64,000 nt of DNA from assembly GCA_963732595.1 (NCBI GenBank), contig CAVSZZ010000002.1, positions 434,001 to 498,000 of the forward strand, written 5' to 3'. A model generated the notes under the pieces. The model was not told the origin of the DNA and ran no database searches. It saw only the letters and a program-made list of their open reading frames with translations. The translations under genes and the position numbers were made by a program. Source of the DNA: JAFGXF01 sp963732595. Lineage in GTDB: Bacteria > Chloroflexota > Anaerolineae > Anaerolineales > Anaerolineaceae. Shown here in pieces: positions 37,844 to 46,762 of this stretch; positions within the stretch are counted from its first letter, which is position 1; each line of letters begins with the position of its first letter.

Positions 37844-38449
37844 CTAAACACCCGTGGAACGGGTTAATACCAGGCGCGGTTCGGAGCCTTTAAGTAAGCG
37901 AACGAGATTGGCACGATGCTGGAATATCCCCATGAAACCCAGGGCGGTAAAGAACAAGATAACCCCCAGCGGTTCTGCCAGAAGAGCGGCTGCGGGGGCC
38001 ATCGCCAGGCAGACGACCATTGACCCGAGTGAAACAAAACGGCTGACTGCCACCACCAGCACGAAGAGCAGTACGATCGGGAGCACAGCCTTCGGGAGCA
38101 AAACGAGGAGAACCCCCACACTGGTAGCCATCCCTTTGCCGCCGCGAAAACCCATCACCGCCGGCCAGTCATGCCCGGCTACAACAGCCAACCCGGCCGC
38201 CATGGCACCATTCGCACCGGCCAGCCAGTTGCCAACCAAGACTGCTGCAACCCCTTTGAGCATATCCAGGACAAAGACGCGCAGGGCTGGCATCAGCCCC
38301 AGGATGCGGTTGACATTGGTCGCACCGGCGTTCCCGCTGCCCAGCTCGCGGATGTCCGCATGCATGACATGCCGGACATACAAGTATGCGGTTGAGATAT
38401 TCCCCAACAGGTAACCGATCAGAATGGCAAAGAATAAATTAAGCGTCAC
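37844..38449 (-). CDS. plsY: Acyl-phosphate glycerol-3-phosphate acyltransferase PlsY
   Basis: A 201-residue integral membrane enzyme that acylates glycerol-3-phosphate from acyl-phosphate, the first step of phospholipid synthesis. All three family motifs are present: LGSGNAGATNVNR (motif 1), GHDWPAVMGFRGGKGMATS (motif 2) and QHRANLVRLLKGSE (motif 3). Five to seven helices and the length fit the family. It is monocistronic, convergent with dinG, and its 5' side carries the nested inverted repeat at 38515-38573. Confidence 0.95.
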   Translation of the reverse strand: MTLNLFFAILIGYLLGNISTAYLYVRHVMHADIRELGSGNAGATNVNRILGLMPALRVFVLDMLKGVAAVLVGNWLAGANGAMAAGLAVVAGHDWPAVMGFRGGKGMATSVGVLLVLLPKAVLPIVLLFVLVVAVSRFVSLGSMVVCLAMAPAAALLAEPLGVILFFTALGFMGIFQHRANLVRLLKGSEPRLVLTRSTGV

Positions 38450-38514
38450 AAAAAACCTCTATTCCGTTTTATAGAAATACCATCAAATGCAGGGTTTACC
38501 GACAATCGTTATAA

Positions 38515-38573
38515 CCCCCCGAATTGATCCGGTTTCACCGGATCGGATTAGAGATTGATGAGTCTTCGGGGGG
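38515..38573. repeat. Nested inverted repeat upstream of plsY
   Basis: Outer 9-bp arms CCCCCCGAA (38515-38523) and TTCGGGGGG (38565-38573) enclose a perfect 7-bp hairpin GATCCGG-TTTCA-CCGGATC (38526-38544). It lies between the stop of the hydrolase gene and the start of plsY, both read leftward. It may terminate the hydrolase transcript or control plsY; there is no T-run. Confidence 0.6.
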
Positions 38574-38578
38574 ATGGG

Positions 38579-39406
38579 TTATTTCGCAATCGCCTGCTCG
38601 AATAGCATCAGGAAGCGCTCGGGGTCGTAAAGCAAAGCAGCATGACCCAGATTCCCCATCTCGACCAGGTCAACTTGACGTCCAAACAGCTTCTCAAATC
38701 GAGCAACGTCCCCACGATTCTGGGTTGGATCGTTGGATGCGCTCATCACGATCACCCGGCCCTGCCATTGGTGTAATATCTCCGGTCGGACGATCCGCTT
38801 GCGAATCATGTCTGCTGCGACAGCAAAATGTGAAATCAAATCCCCACGGGTCAGTTCCCGCATTACGATCTGGCGGACAACTTCCAACCATTCAGCCTGC
38901 TCACCTGTACCGGACGGCAACACTTTACGCAGGCTGTTGAAGAATAAAGTCCTGGCGCTCCTCTCCGGCAACAGACGCACCAATCCGATGGCCAGTGAAT
39001 CAGCCATCAGCCAGGCTCGGTTGTAATCCGCTGGTCCTCCACTCGAGACCACCAATGTCTCGACCCGTACTCGCCTTTCAGACAGGTAAGCCTGTGCCAG
39101 CAAGCTGCCATAAGATTGACCGACCAGGATAAATCGCCCGATCTTCTCATTTTCCAGCATGGCATCGAATGCCTGGATGAATTCGGCGGCACTGGATACC
39201 GGAGAATAATCCGGTGCGAGGACAACATGCCGCCCGGCAAGTTTTTCAAAAAAAGCATAGCCCAACGCTGCCCTTCGCAGGCCACCGGTTAACCACAGGA
39301 CGGGTGTTCCCCGGCCCAGACGGTAGTACTGCCAGGTCTGCCCATTAATGGTCAGCCTGCGGGCATGTTGTTCCTCAAATTTTTGCTTATCCTCCAAGAT
39401 TCCCAT
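38579..39406 (-). CDS. Alpha/beta hydrolase
   Basis: A 275-residue alpha/beta-hydrolase fold protein. The nucleophile elbow is VGQSYGS (Ser98). The oxyanion region is LWLTGGLRRA, and the expected acid and histidine lie late in the protein (RVIVMSASNDPTQ and MGNLGHAALL). No lid domain beyond a helical insertion (residues about 130-200) and no signal peptide are seen. Substrate cannot be predicted. A nested inverted repeat follows the stop. Confidence 0.82.
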   Translation of the reverse strand: MGILEDKQKFEEQHARRLTINGQTWQYYRLGRGTPVLWLTGGLRRAALGYAFFEKLAGRHVVLAPDYSPVSSAAEFIQAFDAMLENEKIGRFILVGQSYGSLLAQAYLSERRVRVETLVVSSGGPADYNRAWLMADSLAIGLVRLLPERSARTLFFNSLRKVLPSGTGEQAEWLEVVRQIVMRELTRGDLISHFAVAADMIRKRIVRPEILHQWQGRVIVMSASNDPTQNRGDVARFEKLFGRQVDLVEMGNLGHAALLYDPERFLMLFEQAIAK

Positions 39407-39585
39407 AATCCCTCACATCAAGCAGATTTGGGAACATTGCCTACCGTCCAGTATACTCTCTGCTCAACCCATTTTTTCAAATAAAATGCCAGTTGCATCC
39501 AGACGGTTTCTCGTGTATGATTATTCTATTACTCCATTCGTTGGTACCAAAGACTATATATTGTAATTTACAGAGGAGGCAAGTC

Positions 39586-39783
39586 ATGGCATACGGATTT
39601 AAAGATTCCAAGGGTGTCACCTATTATTTGCACACCATCATTCGCGATCTGAAAAGCGGCAAGAAACAGCAATTGTTCTACTTCGCCAAGGAGATCAAGG
39701 CCGGCGCATTGGATGCTGTTCCAGCTGGATATGAAGTGGTGGAAACCAAGACCGGTTTGCCGGTCATGAAGCGCAAATTATAA
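39586..39783 (+). CDS. Conserved-looking 65-residue protein, unrecognised
   Basis: A short basic protein (MAYGFKDSKGVTYYLH, then a RDLKSGKKQQLFYFAKEI centre and a VETKTGLPVMKRK tail) with a very good ribosome-binding site (AGAGGAGG seven bases before the ATG), its own candidate -10 (TATATT near 39556) and a strong terminator. Gene-like organisation and dense charged/aromatic composition argue that it is real. I cannot assign a family. A small nucleic-acid- or ribosome-associated protein is possible but unproven. Confidence 0.75.
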   Translation: MAYGFKDSKGVTYYLHTIIRDLKSGKKQQLFYFAKEIKAGALDAVPAGYEVVETKTGLPVMKRKL

Positions 39784-39824
39784 ACTGGCAGGTTTAAGAC
39801 CCGCCCGGAATTAATACTGAAACA

Positions 39825-39852
39825 AAAGAGCCACGCATCTGTGTGGCTCTTT
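39825..39852 (+). terminator. Intrinsic terminator after the 65-residue protein gene
   Basis: AAAGAGCCAC, loop GCATCT, GTGTGGCTCTTT, followed by GTATTTT. A strong, monodirectional hairpin about 40 bases after the stop. Confidence 0.85.
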
Positions 39853-40057
39853 GTATTTTAACTCAGTCACCGATGGGTATACCGGAAATGTACCACTCCG
39901 CATCGGACTGCAGCGATCATCGCACGATCTGCACATCTTCACGAATCTATTGACCACGGAGTATTAAAAACCACTCAGAAATCACACGTTCTTCACAACT
40001 TCTTCCAGATTTGCACACAGGTGGCATTTATACTGGGAAGAAAAGACTGAGGCAAGA

Positions 40058-40909
40058 TTGTCAAAGAACAATAAAGGTAAGTGGTGGGTTGGCGTGATTC
40101 TTTTCGGTGGGTTCCTGCTGACCTTCTTCATGGATCTGACCGGACTGGTGCTTCACCAATGGGTGGGCATTTTCGTTGGCATCTTGATCCTTTATCATTT
40201 GCTCTGTCATCTGGATTGGGTCAATGCAGTTGCTGGTCGCCTTTTCGAAGGGACCAACAATCGCTCCAGGCTGTACCTGCTGATCGACATCCTGCTCGCC
40301 TGCGGTTTTGGACTGATCATCGGTACCGGCCTGCTCATGTCCACCTGGTTGGACCTCCCTCTGGTGAATTATGAGTTTTGGCGTGTCAACCATATCCTCT
40401 TCAGCACCGCCACACTTATTCTGGCCGCGCTGAAACTGATCCTGCACTGGCGCTGGATTATCGCGACCATGCGCAAATTAAACACGATCCAGCCGGGCTT
40501 AAGAGCCAACGTGCCCTCAGTTCAGGTGCCTGCCTCCCCCGCCTTGATGTGCCGGCGGCAATTCCTGGGCGTAGCCGGTGTGATCGGAGCTGGCACACTG
40601 GTGGCTGTCAACAGTGCTGTTAAGAGCATGGATCTACTCGAGGATTCCCGGACGAGCGTATCCGCCCAGGAGAAATCTACGTCTCCGCCAGCCCCGCAAG
40701 CAACACCCGGTGCCGTAAGCACGTCGACACCTGTGAGTGAGGACCCGACCTCGACCCTGGCTACCCCGATAACGAGCCCGGCGACAGTAACGGTGACTCC
40801 CACCAGCTGCATTGTGCGCTGCAATCGCCACTGCAGTTATCCCGGGCAGTGTCGTCGTTACATCGACCTGAACAACAACAGGCTGTGTGACAATGGCGAG
40901 TGCCTGTGA
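40058..40909 (+). CDS. DUF4405-like membrane protein with Cys-rich C-terminal tail
   Basis: A 283-residue protein starting with TTG after GAGG. Residues 10-140 contain four helices with paired histidines (LVLHQWVG, LYHLLCHLDWV, VNHILFS, LILHWRW), the layout of DUF4405 / cytochrome b561-like haem domains. A twin-Arg-like CRRQFLGVAG precedes a further helix, then a long Pro/Thr/Ser linker and a compact tail with CIVRCNRHCSYPGQCRRY and DLNNNRLCDNGEC. Similar tails occur behind membrane iron-sulfur proteins of anaerobes. A membrane electron carrier is inferred. It precedes the AOR gene by 217 bases, on the same strand. Confidence 0.7.
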   Translation: MSKNNKGKWWVGVILFGGFLLTFFMDLTGLVLHQWVGIFVGILILYHLLCHLDWVNAVAGRLFEGTNNRSRLYLLIDILLACGFGLIIGTGLLMSTWLDLPLVNYEFWRVNHILFSTATLILAALKLILHWRWIIATMRKLNTIQPGLRANVPSVQVPASPALMCRRQFLGVAGVIGAGTLVAVNSAVKSMDLLEDSRTSVSAQEKSTSPPAPQATPGAVSTSTPVSEDPTSTLATPITSPATVTVTPTSCIVRCNRHCSYPGQCRRYIDLNNNRLCDNGECL

Positions 40910-41011
40910 CACAGCTGCATCACCAGTCAGTCAACCTCCTGACCGCCGTACACAAAAATCAGTGAGGAAGGATTCAGAATGATGAATCCAGTAATGCGTG
41001 GTCAGTTTGGG

Positions 41012-41079
41012 TATAATTGGGTTTACAGATTCAATGCAGGTCCGCCTGGATCCAAATCCGGTTGAAAAGGTTTGGATCC
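41012..41079 (+). promoter_or_regulatory. Promoter and leader hairpin of the AOR cluster
   Basis: TATAAT at 41012-41017 has no clear -35. Thirty bases later GGATCCAAATCC (41048-41059) pairs with GGTTTGGATCC (41069-41079) with one bulged base, followed after eleven bases by TTTTT. The hairpin lies in the leader of the AOR gene and could be an attenuator or operator. Confidence 0.45.
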
Positions 41080-41126
41080 CTAAACAGACTTTTTAAAATA
41101 ACTCGAAATACTGTTTGATAAGAGAT

Positions 41127-43103
41127 ATGGCAGTTACTCCCTATACAGGTAAAGTGCTATGGGTGGACCTCACCCGTGGTACTTTCAATGAAGAGTTCAT
41201 TCCGGATGGCACCTACCGGAAATTCCTGGGCGGTATCGGCTTGGGTGCTGCCCTGCTTTATCGCGAGATGCCCCCCAAAGCTGATCCACTTGGTCCCGAG
41301 AACATCCTGGGGTTCATGGCCGGGTTACTCAACGGCACCGGCAGCCTGTTCACCGGTCGCTGGATGGCGGTGGGAAAATCCCCTTTAACCGGCACCTGGG
41401 GTGACTCCAACTGTGGCGGCACACTGGCTTTTGCCATCAAACAGTGTGGGTACGATGGTATCCTGTTCAGAGGCATCAGTGAGCATCCTGTTTATCTATT
41501 AATCGACCATCACGGACCCCAGTTGCGCGATGCACGCCAGCTGTGGGGGAAGGACGCGGTCGAGACAGAGGAACTGCTGACTGCCGAGTACGGTCAACGC
41601 AAGCATCCTGCCATTGCCACCATAGGTCAGGCGGGTGAGAACCTATCCCTCATCTCCGGGATCGTCAACGATCGTGGCCGTTTGGCAGCACGTTCGGGGT
41701 TGGGGGCTGTGATGGGGTCCAAGAAGCTAAAGGCGGTCGTTTTAATCGGTTCCCGAAGGGTCAGCTCGGCTGATCCAGAAAAAATGAGAAGCCTTGCCCG
41801 GAAGTGCGTGAAGGGTATCCGTCTGCCCTTGAAGTTCCTCGGCTCGAAGGTCATCACCCTTTATGGGTCTTTGATTGGAATATTACCCTTCGGATTCAGA
41901 CAGGCTGGTCTCTTTTTCAGTGGCGTTCTTACGAAATGGGGTACGATCGGTAACTTCCCCGCTCTTGTGGGAATGGGGGATACACCATTCAAAAACTGGA
42001 CCGGAACTCAAATGGACCAACCCGGCATCCACAAGGTTGTCGATCCCGACCAAATGTTGAAAACAGAAAAACGCAAGTATCACTGTCGTGCGTGCCCGTT
42101 AGGTTGTGGGGCGCTGGTCGAATTCGCGACCGTCAATCAGGTCAGTCATAAACCGGAACATGAAACCACGACAGCTTTCACCACCATGCTTCTGAATAAC
42201 GACATGGACCTGGTTTATGAAATAAATGAACAGCTCAACAGGGCCGGGATGGACTCCATTTCAGCTGGTGGTACGATCGCCTTTGCCATGGAATGTTATG
42301 AGAAAGGTTGGATCACAAAAAAGGAAACCGGCGGAATCGAGCTGACCTGGGGCAATACGGAGGCCATTCGTATGGTGCTGGATCAGATGATCCACCGTGA
42401 AGGTTTCGGAGCTCGACTGACCGATGGGGTTAAGAAAGCGGCTGAGAGTCTTGGAGCTCAGACGAAAGACTCTGCCATCCATGCCGGCGGCCAGGAAATC
42501 GCTTACCATGATCCACGTCTCGATCCGGGGATGGCATTGCATGCCAGCGTGGACCCGACGCCAGGTCGGCATACGACTGGGGCGCAGTTGTATATGGATA
42601 TGTATCGGTTGTGGACGCGGGTTCACAGCCTGCCCGCATCCACCCAATTCTCCCGAAAATCCACCCGCTACAAAGCAGGTGGCGCCCGGACGGTCAGTGC
42701 TGTGGCGGTCTCCAATTTCACCCAGTTCTATAACGCCATGGGTGCCTGCTACATGGGTATGCTGATCGGCGTGGATCGTGTACCGATCTTCGAATGGGCC
42801 AATGCCGCCACTGGTTGGGATCTTAGTCCGGCGGAATACCTGCATATCGGCCAGCGCATCCAAACCCTGCGCCAGATGTTCAACATCCGTGAAGGGATTG
42901 ACCCCACAAGCCTGAGGATCAGCCGGCGCCTGACCGGTGAGCCGCCGTTGGAAAGTGGCCCCAACAAGGGTGTTATATATGATTTGGAGGTCCTGATGAA
43001 AGCGTACTGGCAGGAGATTGGATGGGATCCGAATACGGGCGTTCCCACCCGGGAAATCCTGGCATCTTTGGACCTTACTGATATAATAGGGATACATCAA
43101 TAA
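41127..43103 (+). CDS. Aldehyde:ferredoxin oxidoreductase (AOR) family tungstoenzyme
   Basis: A 658-residue protein of the AOR family, which uses a tungsten-bis-pterin cofactor and a 4Fe-4S cluster to oxidise aldehydes to acids with ferredoxin as acceptor. The N-terminal domain (YTGKVLWVDLTRGTF, FLGGIGLGAALLYREM) and the GRWMAVGKSPLTG segment are typical. Cluster cysteines are C320-x2-C323-x3-C327 (CRACPLGC), with a late Cys in AMGACYMGM as the likely fourth. The start is the ATG at 41127. A polyferredoxin gene follows 12 bases later, supplying an electron acceptor. Substrate is unknown; the sub-family has several uncharacterised branches. Confidence 0.9.
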   Translation: MAVTPYTGKVLWVDLTRGTFNEEFIPDGTYRKFLGGIGLGAALLYREMPPKADPLGPENILGFMAGLLNGTGSLFTGRWMAVGKSPLTGTWGDSNCGGTLAFAIKQCGYDGILFRGISEHPVYLLIDHHGPQLRDARQLWGKDAVETEELLTAEYGQRKHPAIATIGQAGENLSLISGIVNDRGRLAARSGLGAVMGSKKLKAVVLIGSRRVSSADPEKMRSLARKCVKGIRLPLKFLGSKVITLYGSLIGILPFGFRQAGLFFSGVLTKWGTIGNFPALVGMGDTPFKNWTGTQMDQPGIHKVVDPDQMLKTEKRKYHCRACPLGCGALVEFATVNQVSHKPEHETTTAFTTMLLNNDMDLVYEINEQLNRAGMDSISAGGTIAFAMECYEKGWITKKETGGIELTWGNTEAIRMVLDQMIHREGFGARLTDGVKKAAESLGAQTKDSAIHAGGQEIAYHDPRLDPGMALHASVDPTPGRHTTGAQLYMDMYRLWTRVHSLPASTQFSRKSTRYKAGGARTVSAVAVSNFTQFYNAMGACYMGMLIGVDRVPIFEWANAATGWDLSPAEYLHIGQRIQTLRQMFNIREGIDPTSLRISRRLTGEPPLESGPNKGVIYDLEVLMKAYWQEIGWDPNTGVPTREILASLDLTDIIGIHQ

Positions 43104-43115
43104 AGGGGGCTTTTT

Positions 43116-43538
43116 ATGAGCCACAGTATTACACCATCTTGCACAGGATGCACCGCATGTATCAATATCTGCCCGGTTAAAGCTATATCAGGTGAGCGGA
43201 AGATTCTACATGTCATCGAAGCTGCCATTTGCATCGACTGTGGCGCCTGTGGCAGGATCTGTCCTTTCCAAGCTGTTCAGGATCAAAATGGGACCACCGT
43301 CCGGCCGATTAAAAGGTCTTTGTGGCTCAAACCGGTCATAGCCGAGGATAAATGCATCTCCTGCGGAGTCTGCCTTGAGATCTGCCCGACCGGTGCTTTG
43401 GATTTCGATGATCCTTCCGACCAGCGAGTACATGCCATTGCCTATTTGAAAGAGCCGGTCAATTGCATCGGTTGTTCTTTTTGTGAGGAAGCCTGCCCGG
43501 TCGTTGCGATCGCCATGACAGAACCGGTACCCGCCTGA
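43116..43538 (+). CDS. Polyferredoxin with four 4Fe-4S motifs
   Basis: A 140-residue iron-sulfur protein with four CxxCxxCxxxCP motifs: CTGCTACINICP, CIDCGACGRICP, CISCGVCLEICP and CIGCSFCEEACP. Each pair forms a bacterial-type ferredoxin fold, so up to four clusters are expected. The position between the AOR and DUF362 genes, with gaps of 12 and 27 bases, suggests it carries electrons from the aldehyde oxidoreductase to a further acceptor. The start has GGGGG upstream. Confidence 0.92.
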   Translation: MSHSITPSCTGCTACINICPVKAISGERKILHVIEAAICIDCGACGRICPFQAVQDQNGTTVRPIKRSLWLKPVIAEDKCISCGVCLEICPTGALDFDDPSDQRVHAIAYLKEPVNCIGCSFCEEACPVVAIAMTEPVPA

Positions 43539-43565
43539 TAGCGCCAGCCATTATAATTGAACATC

Positions 43566-45227
43566 ATGTCATCAGCCGATAGCGTTGTGGTGATAGAGCA
43601 TGCTCCTCCGATGGACTACACGCGGGATTATGTTGCGCTGCCACAAGAATATGGAAGATCGGCGTATGACCATAGACCGGATGTAAAAGCCATCCGGTCA
43701 GTTGTTTTTAAGAATCTAAGCAGGCTGGATCGTGAGATCCACTTCACAGACAGGATTCGGGGGCGCAAGATTCTGATCAAGCCCAACCTGGTGACGGTAT
43801 TCCACGAACTGGGACTGCCGGTCAGGGATTATCCAGAATCAACCGATCCGCGGGTGATTGATGCAGTTATCCTGTTCTTGCAAGCCTATACCCGCGACAT
43901 CATCATCGTCGAATCCTCCGGACGGGGCATGCCGACCCGAGCTGCTTTTCAGGCTGCCGGCCTCGACAGGCTGGCAAGACACCGACATGTGGCGCTGATG
44001 GCGCTCGAGGAACAGCCTACCGATCGATACCTGCTGCCGCGGGCACGTATCATGCGCGAAATTGTCATCCCGCGCATCTTTTCCGAGGTGGTGCGGGGTG
44101 AAGCATTTTACATCTCGATGCCCAAGATGAAGACGAATCTTTACACCGGTGTGACGCTGGGTTTCAAGAATGCGATGGGCTGTCTGTCGTACAACCTGCG
44201 CCAGCGCAATCACAACCACGCCATTGACCAGAAGCTGGTCGACATTTTGCACCTGTTTAAAGCCGACCTGGTAATCATCGATGGCATCGTAGGCGGGGAA
44301 GGCAATTGCCCGGCACCGGTCGAACCCATTCAGAGCCGGTTGATCATCAGCGGCAACCACAGCGTGGAAACAGACCGTGTCGCCACACGCCTGATGGGTT
44401 TCGATCCCAAGACAATCCACCTGATGCGCATTGCGGATGATAATGGGTTCAATGACCCCGGCGTCAGGATCATCGGCGATGAAAAGGTAACCCCCTACCG
44501 GCCAGCCGACCCATCGTTGCTGGGCGAATGGATGCAACTTAATTACCCAAACGTAAAGGTGTTGATCGGGCATACCCGCCCCGGTGCTCCAAAACCGGCT
44601 GAGGATGGATCGCTCAACACCCGGCAGCTGTCAGCCTTGGAATGCCTGTGTCGCGGGGGTTGCCTGGCTACAACCCGCTATGCCTTCGAGATGCTCAAAT
44701 ATGAGGGGAAGACGCGTGACTTTCAGCTGACAGTGATCATCGGTGGCGGTTTGATGGTGGATGGCCAGGTCATTTATTTCGATGCAGCCGGTCAGGCATT
44801 CACACTGGAACATATCTCCGCCATTAAAGGCAAAAAGGTGGCTATCGGGACCTGCACGAGGCAGCTGGAGGGGATTGTGGATCGCTTTGTGGATGGCTGC
44901 ATGCCCTTCCCGAATTCCCCCCACATGGTGATGCATGAGATGAGTCACACAGGTTGCGCTGTGATTTCACTACGCAATCATCATCTGATCCCGGCACTGA
45001 TCGCCACCCTGCGACTGTGTGAGAAACGGAAAACTCTATTGCGCTCCGGGCAACGTATCGATATTCCGTTGCACCACGAAGACAAATGTTACCCAACACG
45101 CGAGTTCACCCATACTGAACAGCAACAACCCTACATCTTCGAACCCTTTCCTCCATTATCTCCCATCGAGATTCGGGAACTGTGTGCGGCAGAGAATCGC
45201 AACATCCTGGCGACCTTCAAGCCATAA
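43566..45227 (+). CDS. DUF362 protein with Cys-containing C-terminal extension
   Basis: A 553-residue protein. The DUF362 core (about residues 60-340) has ILIKPNLV, IIIVESSGRGMPTR, FYISMPKMKTNLYTGVTLGF with the family's K-x-H/K-T segment, and VIIDGIVGGEGNCP. DUF362 proteins are usually about 300 residues and often carry ferredoxin domains. Here the following 200 residues are different: CLCRGGC near 365, GTCTRQLEG, and a conserved-looking HEMSHTGC. Together with the AOR and ferredoxin genes it forms a tight operon. DUF362 has no settled function. The start at ATG 43566 is preferred over a TTG at 43557. Confidence 0.82.
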   Translation: MSSADSVVVIEHAPPMDYTRDYVALPQEYGRSAYDHRPDVKAIRSVVFKNLSRLDREIHFTDRIRGRKILIKPNLVTVFHELGLPVRDYPESTDPRVIDAVILFLQAYTRDIIIVESSGRGMPTRAAFQAAGLDRLARHRHVALMALEEQPTDRYLLPRARIMREIVIPRIFSEVVRGEAFYISMPKMKTNLYTGVTLGFKNAMGCLSYNLRQRNHNHAIDQKLVDILHLFKADLVIIDGIVGGEGNCPAPVEPIQSRLIISGNHSVETDRVATRLMGFDPKTIHLMRIADDNGFNDPGVRIIGDEKVTPYRPADPSLLGEWMQLNYPNVKVLIGHTRPGAPKPAEDGSLNTRQLSALECLCRGGCLATTRYAFEMLKYEGKTRDFQLTVIIGGGLMVDGQVIYFDAAGQAFTLEHISAIKGKKVAIGTCTRQLEGIVDRFVDGCMPFPNSPHMVMHEMSHTGCAVISLRNHHLIPALIATLRLCEKRKTLLRSGQRIDIPLHHEDKCYPTREFTHTEQQQPYIFEPFPPLSPIEIRELCAAENRNILATFKP

Positions 45228-45362
45228 GATATCGGTTGGCCTGAAATACACGCCCGTTCACACGATCGTCGGCATTATTTACAAACACCTCACGGAAGAC
45301 ATCCTCGATCCCATTCGTATCCCCGGCAGGCGTGAAATATCGAAAGCGCAACGATCGTTGGT

Positions 45363-46733
45363 TTATCTTCGGTATGCTGCCAGTGCGCGCAGTCTGGCTA
45401 AGGCATGTTCAACAATGGGAGCCGGGTAGTGACGCCCGATGATAACTCCGCAGTCCCCCTGTTCAGCAGCCGACATCTCCCAGGGCGTGTGAATATAGCG
45501 ATCCGGTACGGAGCTCAATTCGGGCACCCAGCGTCGCACATAATTTCCCATTGGATCGAACTTTCTGCCCTGTAAGACCGGGTTGAAGATTCGAAAATAG
45601 GGGGCAGCATCGGTCCCCGTGCCGGCCACCCACTGCCAGCCGCCATTGTTGGAAGCTGGGTCACCATCGATCAATTGCTGCATGAACCAACGCTCACCTT
45701 CCTGCCAGTTGATTAAAAGGTGCTTGACCAGGAAGGAGGCTGCGATCATGCGGGCACGGTTATGCATCCAACCGGTGGCTGCCAGCTGACGCATGGCCGC
45801 ATCCACCACCGGATAACCGGTTTGGCCTTGCTGCCAGGCACGCAGGTCGCCGGGGGCATCCCGCCAGGGAATGGCCCGCATGTGGGGTTTGAAAGCGGTA
45901 TTCAGGACAGCCGGGTGTCGATGAAGGATGGATCGGTAGAAATCCCGCCAGATCAATTCATTCAACCAGGCATCCTCACCGGCTCTGGCCTGTGTATCCG
46001 AAGCTTGTTCGATTGCTTGCACGGCTGAGATAACTGCCTGGCGAATGGAAACCATCCCGAAGCGCAGGTAGGGGGAAAGCTGTGAGGTGCCATCCAGGTC
46101 CATGCGATCGCGTGTTTCCCGATAATCGAAGATGGGGCCAGCCAGAAAAGCTGACAGGCGTTTTCGAGCTTCCGCCTCCCCTGCCGGGAAACTTGGCGGC
46201 GAAGGCATGCCGGGGAGGGGTTGTGAAGGCAAATTTGGGATCGGATTCAAGACAGCAGGTCCAGGCAGGACCTGATCGCTAAAGGGTAGGGCTTTCCAGG
46301 CACGGCTGTACGGAGTGAAAACCTGGTATGACTTTCCATTGAAGGATTTAACCGCCTCCGGAGGGTAAAAGCTGGCACCGTGCACCAGATTCAGGTCCAC
46401 TTGCCGGGCTATTTCGGCATCCCGTTTTCGGGCATATGGGGAGACATCTGCTTCTGCAAAGACCGCGGTTGTACCACTTTCAATCACAAGGCGGGGCAGC
46501 TCCAGCTGCGGGTCACCACGGCGGACGATCAAGCTGGAACCCTGGCGCCTCAGATCCTCATCCAGAGCGCGCAATCCCGCGAACAAAAAAGCCTGCCTTT
46601 TTTCGGCAGGCTTTTTCAAAAGGTGATCATCCAGGATGAATACCGGTAAAAGTGGGGCACCCGCTAGCAAGGCAGCTGTCAGAGCGGGATTGTCCGCGAG
46701 GCGCAAGTCACGACGGATCCACCAGATGTTCAT
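45363..46733 (-). CDS. phr: Deoxyribodipyrimidine photolyase
   Basis: A 456-residue class I photolyase that uses blue light and FADH- to split pyrimidine dimers. The N-terminal antenna domain starts with IWWIRRDLRLADNPAL. The FAD domain contains WLNELIWRDFYRSIL, GQTGYPVVDAAMRQL, GWMHNRARMI, DPASNNGGWQWVAG and RIFNPVLQGRKFDP, all near-invariant in CPD photolyases. It is the last of five leftward genes that begin with the B12-type regulator at 50653, and LitR/CarH regulators elsewhere control photolyase. A terminator-like hairpin lies inside its coding sequence at 46585. The final stop is at 45363. Confidence 0.95.
   Translation of the reverse strand: MNIWWIRRDLRLADNPALTAALLAGAPLLPVFILDDHLLKKPAEKRQAFLFAGLRALDEDLRRQGSSLIVRRGDPQLELPRLVIESGTTAVFAEADVSPYARKRDAEIARQVDLNLVHGASFYPPEAVKSFNGKSYQVFTPYSRAWKALPFSDQVLPGPAVLNPIPNLPSQPLPGMPSPPSFPAGEAEARKRLSAFLAGPIFDYRETRDRMDLDGTSQLSPYLRFGMVSIRQAVISAVQAIEQASDTQARAGEDAWLNELIWRDFYRSILHRHPAVLNTAFKPHMRAIPWRDAPGDLRAWQQGQTGYPVVDAAMRQLAATGWMHNRARMIAASFLVKHLLINWQEGERWFMQQLIDGDPASNNGGWQWVAGTGTDAAPYFRIFNPVLQGRKFDPMGNYVRRWVPELSSVPDRYIHTPWEMSAAEQGDCGVIIGRHYPAPIVEHALARLRALAAYRR
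46585..46616 (-). terminator. Terminator-like hairpin inside the phr coding region
   Basis: On the sense strand AAAAAGCCTGCC, a 7-base loop, GGCAGGCTTTTTT ends in six Ts, an almost ideal intrinsic terminator, at codons 39-50 of phr. The encoded peptide is KKPAEKRQAF. It would cap or attenuate transcription into phr unless translation keeps it open. Confidence 0.6.
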
Positions 46734-46762
46734 CCATTTACCTTCCTGTCAAATTCAGGGGG

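Noticed and set aside
41048..41079. Molybdenum/tungsten cofactor riboswitch before the AOR gene
   Set aside because: Only one bulged hairpin is present; the multi-stem Moco riboswitch architecture is not seen.
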